NCBI GenBank assembly: GCA_030040755.1
Contig: JASHTC010000085.1
Coordinates: 1 to 8,719 of the forward strand
Reading direction: 5' to 3'
DNA from: Thermoplasmata archaeon
Lineage (GTDB): Archaea > Thermoplasmatota > Thermoplasmata > Lutacidiplasmatales > UBA184
DNA length: 8,719 nt
Shown here: piece by piece, positions 6,329-8,719 of the stretch
How positions within the stretch are numbered: the first letter of the stretch is position 1
Layout of the letters: every line of letters begins with the position of its first letter
Translations under genes and position numbers: made by a program
The notes under the pieces: generated by a model
The model's input: the letters and a program-made list of their open reading frames with translations, nothing else
The model's database searches: none
What the model was told of the DNA's origin: nothing

Positions 6329-7036
6329 ATGTCAGACTCCGCCCGGGTCGGAGCGTCCGGTGACCGCCTGCACGATGCGGAGAAGGTCCTGCGTCGCTTC
6401 GGATATTCCCGAGTAGACCCTGCGCGCCGCGAACCCGCCGTCGACCCCTCCTTCTGGGTCCAGGAAGCCGGCGTACCTCGCCGCACCTTCCCCGTCTACC
6501 TCCCCGGCCAGCGGGGCGAGGTCGAGGAGCGGATCGACCGGTGGATCGAGGGGACCCGGAGCGAGCCGCGCGGCCACCGCGCGATCTTCATCGTCCCGAC
6601 CGACACGGACGCCGAGGAGGCGTGGCGCCGACTGGCGCGCACCCCCGGCTCCACGATCGACAACGAGGTCTCGATCCTAGTCGTCCCGCCCAGCGCCCGC
6701 GCCGAGAGCGCGGCGCATTTCGCCCTGCGGGTCCTCTCTCCGAAGGACCTCCTGCGGCTCGGCACCGGAATCGTGGTCGGCCTCTTCCGCCGCGCCCAGG
6801 AGAGCGAGGGCGCCTCCCCGGTCGACTTCGAGGAGATGCTCGGCATCCTGCGGGGCCGGTTCGGGATCGACGTCCACCGCTCGCTCGGCGTCGCCTCGGA
6901 CGAGGACGCGCTGTTCCTGCTCTACCAGCTGGCCCTGCGGGACTCCTACGCTCCGGGGGACCCGGGCGCGAACCTGCACCTCCTGGTGCTCAAGCCGACG
7001 GGACCCGCCGCCCGGCTCCCGTGGTTCGCGGCCTAG
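6329..7036 (+). CDS. Uncharacterised soluble 235-aa protein
   Basis: I do not recognise this protein. It has no membrane segment, no signal peptide and no cysteine. The N-terminal part is charged (12-36), then comes a FWVQEAG / FPVYLPG region (42-60) and an acidic-basic helix (62-75). Two hydrophobic strands follow, RAIFIVP (84-90) and EVSILVVPP (113-121), separated by a helix, giving an alpha/beta look. The C-terminal half is helical, with an acidic patch (164-170), a DEDALFLLYQLALRD helix (191-205) and a final strand NLHLLVLKP (215-223). Charge-rich composition and GC-rich codons match the neighbours, so it looks native. ATG 6329 is chosen over starts further upstream, which would run back into ctaB, and because a TATA-like box sits 28 bp before it. 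A DNA-binding or regulatory role is possible but unsupported. Confidence 0.82.
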   Translation: MSDSARVGASGDRLHDAEKVLRRFGYSRVDPARREPAVDPSFWVQEAGVPRRTFPVYLPGQRGEVEERIDRWIEGTRSEPRGHRAIFIVPTDTDAEEAWRRLARTPGSTIDNEVSILVVPPSARAESAAHFALRVLSPKDLLRLGTGIVVGLFRRAQESEGASPVDFEEMLGILRGRFGIDVHRSLGVASDEDALFLLYQLALRDSYAPGDPGANLHLLVLKPTGPAARLPWFAA

Positions 7037-7052
7037 CGCCGACGAACCGAAC

Positions 7053-7060
7053 CGATAAGA
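7053..7060 (+). promoter_or_regulatory. TATA-like box for the 63-aa membrane gene
   Basis: CGATAAGA is centred about 29 bp before ATG 7085 with no SD between, consistent with a leaderless transcript. It lies in the 48-bp gap after the 235-aa gene. Confidence 0.5.
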
Positions 7061-7084
7061 ACCGGTCGTCTCGTCCCCTCTCCG

Positions 7085-7276
7085 ATGCCCGAGGCGCCGT
7101 CGCCGTACCGGACGCCGTACACCCCGAGCCCGGGGAGCTCGACGACCTCGCCGACCGTCACGCCCGAGGAAGGGAAGGCGGACCTGTGGGGGTACTTCTG
7201 GCTCGCGCTCCTCAACACGCTCATCATCGCGGTCGCCGGGATCGGGGCCTGGTTGTACGTCCACCACTCGCTGTAG
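7085..7276 (+). CDS. Small single-pass membrane protein
   Basis: This 63-aa protein has a Ser/Thr/Pro-rich, disordered-looking N-terminal half (1-28), then an acidic EEGKAD stretch and one hydrophobic helix at about 37-58 (FWLALLNTLIIAVAGIGAWLYV), ending in HHSL. I do not recognise a family. The orientation is unclear: few charges flank the helix, with E28, E29, K31 and D33 before it and only histidines after. It could be a small subunit of a membrane complex or a stress-type small protein. It has its own TATA-like box and stands apart from the operon, between the 235-aa gene and the tRNA, so nothing ties it firmly to respiration. The well-formed helix and promoter spacing make it a likely real gene. 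Confidence 0.62.
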   Translation: MPEAPSPYRTPYTPSPGSSTTSPTVTPEEGKADLWGYFWLALLNTLIIAVAGIGAWLYVHHSL

Positions 7277-7306
7277 ACCCGCCGGAGCGCGGGGCGCCGA
7301 GCAACC

Positions 7307-7314
7307 ATTATCTA
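7307..7314 (+). promoter_or_regulatory. TATA-like box for tRNA-Pro
   Basis: ATTATCTA is the most AT-rich run in this 67-bp gap. It lies about 33 bp before the mature tRNA 5' end, so transcription would begin about 4-8 nt before the tRNA. Confidence 0.55.
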
Positions 7315-7343
7315 ACACGGCCCGGTCCTCGCGCCGCCGGCGC

Positions 7344-7418
7344 GGGGCCGTGGGGTAGCTTGGTCCATCCTTCTTGCTTGGGGTGCAAGAGACTCCGATT
7401 CAAATTCGGACGGCCCCA
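7344..7418 (+). tRNA. tRNA-Pro (anticodon GGG)
   Basis: A full 75-nt cloverleaf can be drawn. The acceptor stem GGGGCCG (7344-7350) pairs perfectly with CGGCCCC (7411-7417). The D arm carries GG in its loop; its stem is three pairs long, with one wobble. The anticodon stem CTTGC/GCAAG is perfect, with the seven-base loop TTGGGGT (7378-7384). The anticodon GGG (7380-7382) reads proline codons CCC and CCU. The T stem TCCGA/TCGGA is perfect, with loop TTCAAAT. Discriminator A73 is at 7418 and only CC, not CCA, follows in the DNA, so the final A must be added enzymatically. No intron is present. Short inverted repeats flank the mature gene (7331-7340 and 7419-7428). Confidence 0.97.
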
Positions 7419-7422
7419 CCGG

Positions 7423-7444
7423 CGGCGCGGCTCCCGCCGCGCCG
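7423..7444 (+). repeat. GC hairpin just after tRNA-Pro
   Basis: CGGCGCGGC (7423-7431) and GCCGCGCCG (7436-7444) form a perfect 9-bp stem with the loop TCCC. It begins 5 nt after the tRNA discriminator base and could limit trailer length or end transcription, but no T run follows it. In GC-rich sequence a chance hairpin is possible. Confidence 0.4.
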
Positions 7445-7466
7445 TCCGCGCGCGGGCCGACCGCCC

Positions 7467-7475
7467 GCTAAGTAG
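7467..7475 (+). promoter_or_regulatory. TATA-like box for rlmE
   Basis: GCTAAGTAG is centred about 25 bp before GTG 7496, with no SD between, fitting a leaderless transcript that starts near the GTG. It interrupts an otherwise nearly pure GC stretch. Confidence 0.5.
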
Positions 7476-7495
7476 GGGCACCCGTTCGGGCGCGC

Positions 7496-8143
7496 GTGCC
7501 CCGACGGTTCGTCCAGGAACGCCGGCACGACCCCTACTACCGGGCCGCCCAGGAGGAGGGGCTGCGCTCCCGGGCCGCCTACAAGCTCGGACACCTCGAC
7601 GACCGGTTCCATCTCCTCCCGCCCGGAGGGCGGGTCCTGGACCTCGGAGCGGCCCCCGGGGGATGGTCCGTCGTGGCGCGCGCCCGGGTCGGTCCGTCGG
7701 GGACGGTGGTCGCGGTCGACCCCCGACCGGTCGAGGCGATCGAGGGCGTGCAGTATATCCGGGGCCGGGTCGGGGACCCCCAGCTGGCCGAGCGCCTCCG
7801 GGCCCCGTCGTTCGACGTGGTCCTATCGGATATGTCGCCCCGCATCAGCGGGGCCTACGCGACGGACCACGCCCGGTCCGTCGGCCTCGTGCAGGACGCG
7901 CTCGGGCTCGCCCGCACCGTCCTGGCGGCGGGAGGGACCTTCGTCGCCAAGGTGTTCGACGGGGACCTGGTGGAGGGGCTGGAGCGGGAGCTCGAGCGCT
8001 CCTTTTCGCGCGTGCGTCGGACCAAACCACCGGCGTCGCGCGAGCGCTCGTCGGAGCTGTACCTGATCGCCACGGGGTTCCGTCCGGACCCGATTTCAGG
8101 CCCCGGCGCCGGCTGGGCGCCGGGCCCGGCCCCCGCTAAATAG
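7496..8143 (+). CDS. rlmE: 23S rRNA 2'-O-ribose methyltransferase (RlmE/FtsJ family)
   Basis: This 215-aa SAM-dependent enzyme methylates a ribose 2'-OH in the large-subunit rRNA (U2552 in E. coli numbering). The K-D-K-E catalytic tetrad is complete: K30 (SRAAYKL), D112 (LSDMSP), K152 (VAKVFDG) and E187 (SSELYL). The SAM-binding loop is DLGAAPGGW (49-57), with D75 ending strand 2 (VVAVD). The N-terminus (QERRHDPYYRAAQEEGLRSRAAYK) is the usual RNA-binding start of the family. The last 17 or so residues are Gly/Pro/Ala-rich and lie outside the fold; no TRAM-like extension is present. GTG 7496 is the only sensible start and gives the family-typical N-terminus. It sits 77 nt after tRNA-Pro, a fitting neighbour in translation. 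Confidence 0.94.
   Translation: MPRRFVQERRHDPYYRAAQEEGLRSRAAYKLGHLDDRFHLLPPGGRVLDLGAAPGGWSVVARARVGPSGTVVAVDPRPVEAIEGVQYIRGRVGDPQLAERLRAPSFDVVLSDMSPRISGAYATDHARSVGLVQDALGLARTVLAAGGTFVAKVFDGDLVEGLERELERSFSRVRRTKPPASRERSSELYLIATGFRPDPISGPGAGWAPGPAPAK
8102..8124 (+). repeat. GC hairpin in the 3' end of rlmE
   Basis: CCCGGCGCC (8102-8110) and GGCGCCGGG (8116-8124) form a perfect 9-bp stem with a 5-nt loop, inside the codons for the low-complexity tail. No clear T run follows, so terminator activity is uncertain. Confidence 0.35.
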
Positions 8144-8189
8144 TTTCGGGATTTACCCCGAATCCGCCATTTTCGAGGTCTGGTCACTC

Positions 8190-8719
8190 GTGATCCGGTT
8201 CGGACCCGCGGGGATCCCTCTCTCCTGCAAAGGCCGTACGCTGCGCGACGGAATCGCCGACGTCCACCACTTGGGCCTGACCGCCATGGAGGTCCAGTTC
8301 ATCAAGGTGAACCCGTTGACGCGCCTGGCGTTGGACGAGGAGCTCGGCAAGCTTCCGCGCGAGCTCGTGCAGCAGCTCCCCGTGAGCGTCGGGCCGGCCG
8401 ACCATCAGGGCGGCGCTCCGGTAGCGGCGGCGTTCACCACTCCCATCAAGCGGCGCGACTCGCTCACTACGCTGACGTGGAGCTTGGCGAAGGACCACGC
8501 TGACCTCGAGCAGACCAAAGCGCTCGCCCGGGCGCTCGACGTCGACCTTACGTTGCATGCCCCGTACTACGTCGACTTCTTCGGCTCGGCGGACGCGCGG
8601 GAGCAGTCGACCCGGCAGATCCAGTGGGCGGGGGTCCTGGCGCACGGCCTCGGGGGGCGGCTCACCGTCACCCACCTCGGGTTCTACGGCGGCGGGCCGC
8701 GCGCCGATTCCGTGCAGGA
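8190..8719 (+). CDS. Endonuclease IV-like TIM-barrel protein (5' part)
   Basis: The first 176 codons of a gene that runs off the window. The start, IRFGPAGIPLSCKGRTLRDG (2-21), and the HHLGLTAMEVQF strand-helix unit (26-37) match the AP endonuclease family 2/endonuclease IV TIM-barrel group. Members cleave DNA at abasic sites using three metal ions; others in the superfamily are sugar isomerases. Metal-type histidines appear at H123 (LTLHAPYYVD) and H162 (VTHLGFYG). About 45 residues between strand 2 and the H123 strand exceed the bacterial enzyme's spacing, including a stretch around 86-107. GTG 8190 is chosen because no in-frame ATG or TTG lies upstream and GAGGT (8175-8179) precedes it by 10 nt. 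Codons look less GC-extreme (TTG, CTT, CAT, ACG) than in the neighbours. Confidence 0.87.
   Translation, partial: MIRFGPAGIPLSCKGRTLRDGIADVHHLGLTAMEVQFIKVNPLTRLALDEELGKLPRELVQQLPVSVGPADHQGGAPVAAAFTTPIKRRDSLTTLTWSLAKDHADLEQTKALARALDVDLTLHAPYYVDFFGSADAREQSTRQIQWAGVLAHGLGGRLTVTHLGFYGGGPRADSVQ

Noticed and set aside
4642..6486. A 614-codon open frame on the minus strand
   Set aside because: It is antisense to ctaA and ctaB, highly Arg/Glu/Pro-rich with no domain, and exists because GC-rich coding DNA lacks stops on the opposite strand.
7331..7428. Bulge-helix-bulge splice motif at the tRNA ends
   Set aside because: The bulges would be 3 nt on one side and 1 nt on the other, not the 3/3 form cut by the archaeal splicing endonuclease, and the tRNA is already intact.
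8102..8124. Intrinsic terminator at the end of rlmE
   Set aside because: The hairpin is within the coding region and no T run follows, so I list it only as a hairpin.

Overview
The window reads as a high-G+C archaeal genome segment, most likely from an uncultured aerobic Thermoplasmatota lineage. Supporting signs are an archaeal tRNA-Pro, an RlmE-type rRNA methyltransferase, a compact half-size heme A synthase, an endonuclease IV-like protein with an N-terminus of the kind I associate with Thermoplasmatota, and AT-rich TATA-like boxes about 25-31 bp before start codons that lack Shine-Dalgarno (SD) sequences. The lineage call is inference from family resemblance, not from a search. Every supported gene is on the + strand.

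Region 1 (1 to about 5316) is a tightly packed respiratory operon. It holds the end of an upstream gene, a 61-aa single-helix membrane protein, a Rieske iron-sulfur protein with a twin-arginine-like anchor, a one-piece cytochrome b with a PDWY Qo motif, two small unrecognised membrane proteins (88 and 126 aa), heme-copper oxidase subunit I and a compact heme A synthase (CtaA). Gaps are 15 bp or less, or the genes overlap by 4 or 8 nt, and most starts carry a GGAGG-like SD. This looks like a bc-type quinol oxidising complex and an aa3-type oxidase made from one message, possibly as a supercomplex. Subunit II (CuA), subunit III and an electron carrier are not in the window and may lie upstream.

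Region 2 (5347 to 6276) is heme O synthase (CtaB), which supplies CtaA. It has its own TATA-like box and probably a leaderless start. CtaA and CtaB together imply heme A for the oxidase.

Region 3 (6329 to 7276) contains a 235-aa soluble protein and a 63-aa single-pass membrane protein. I recognise neither; both have TATA-like boxes placed for leaderless transcripts.

Region 4 (7344 to 8719) is translation and repair: tRNA-Pro(GGG), RlmE with a full K-D-K-E tetrad, and the 5' part of an endonuclease IV/TIM-barrel gene that runs off the end. No IS element, CRISPR array or integrase is visible, and no stretch over 300 bases lacks a gene. I found no clearly new defence or mobile system. The most unusual points are the probable CTG start with paired 8-nt overlaps in the respiratory operon, the unrecognised small membrane subunits, and residue changes in the oxidase and bc subunits.
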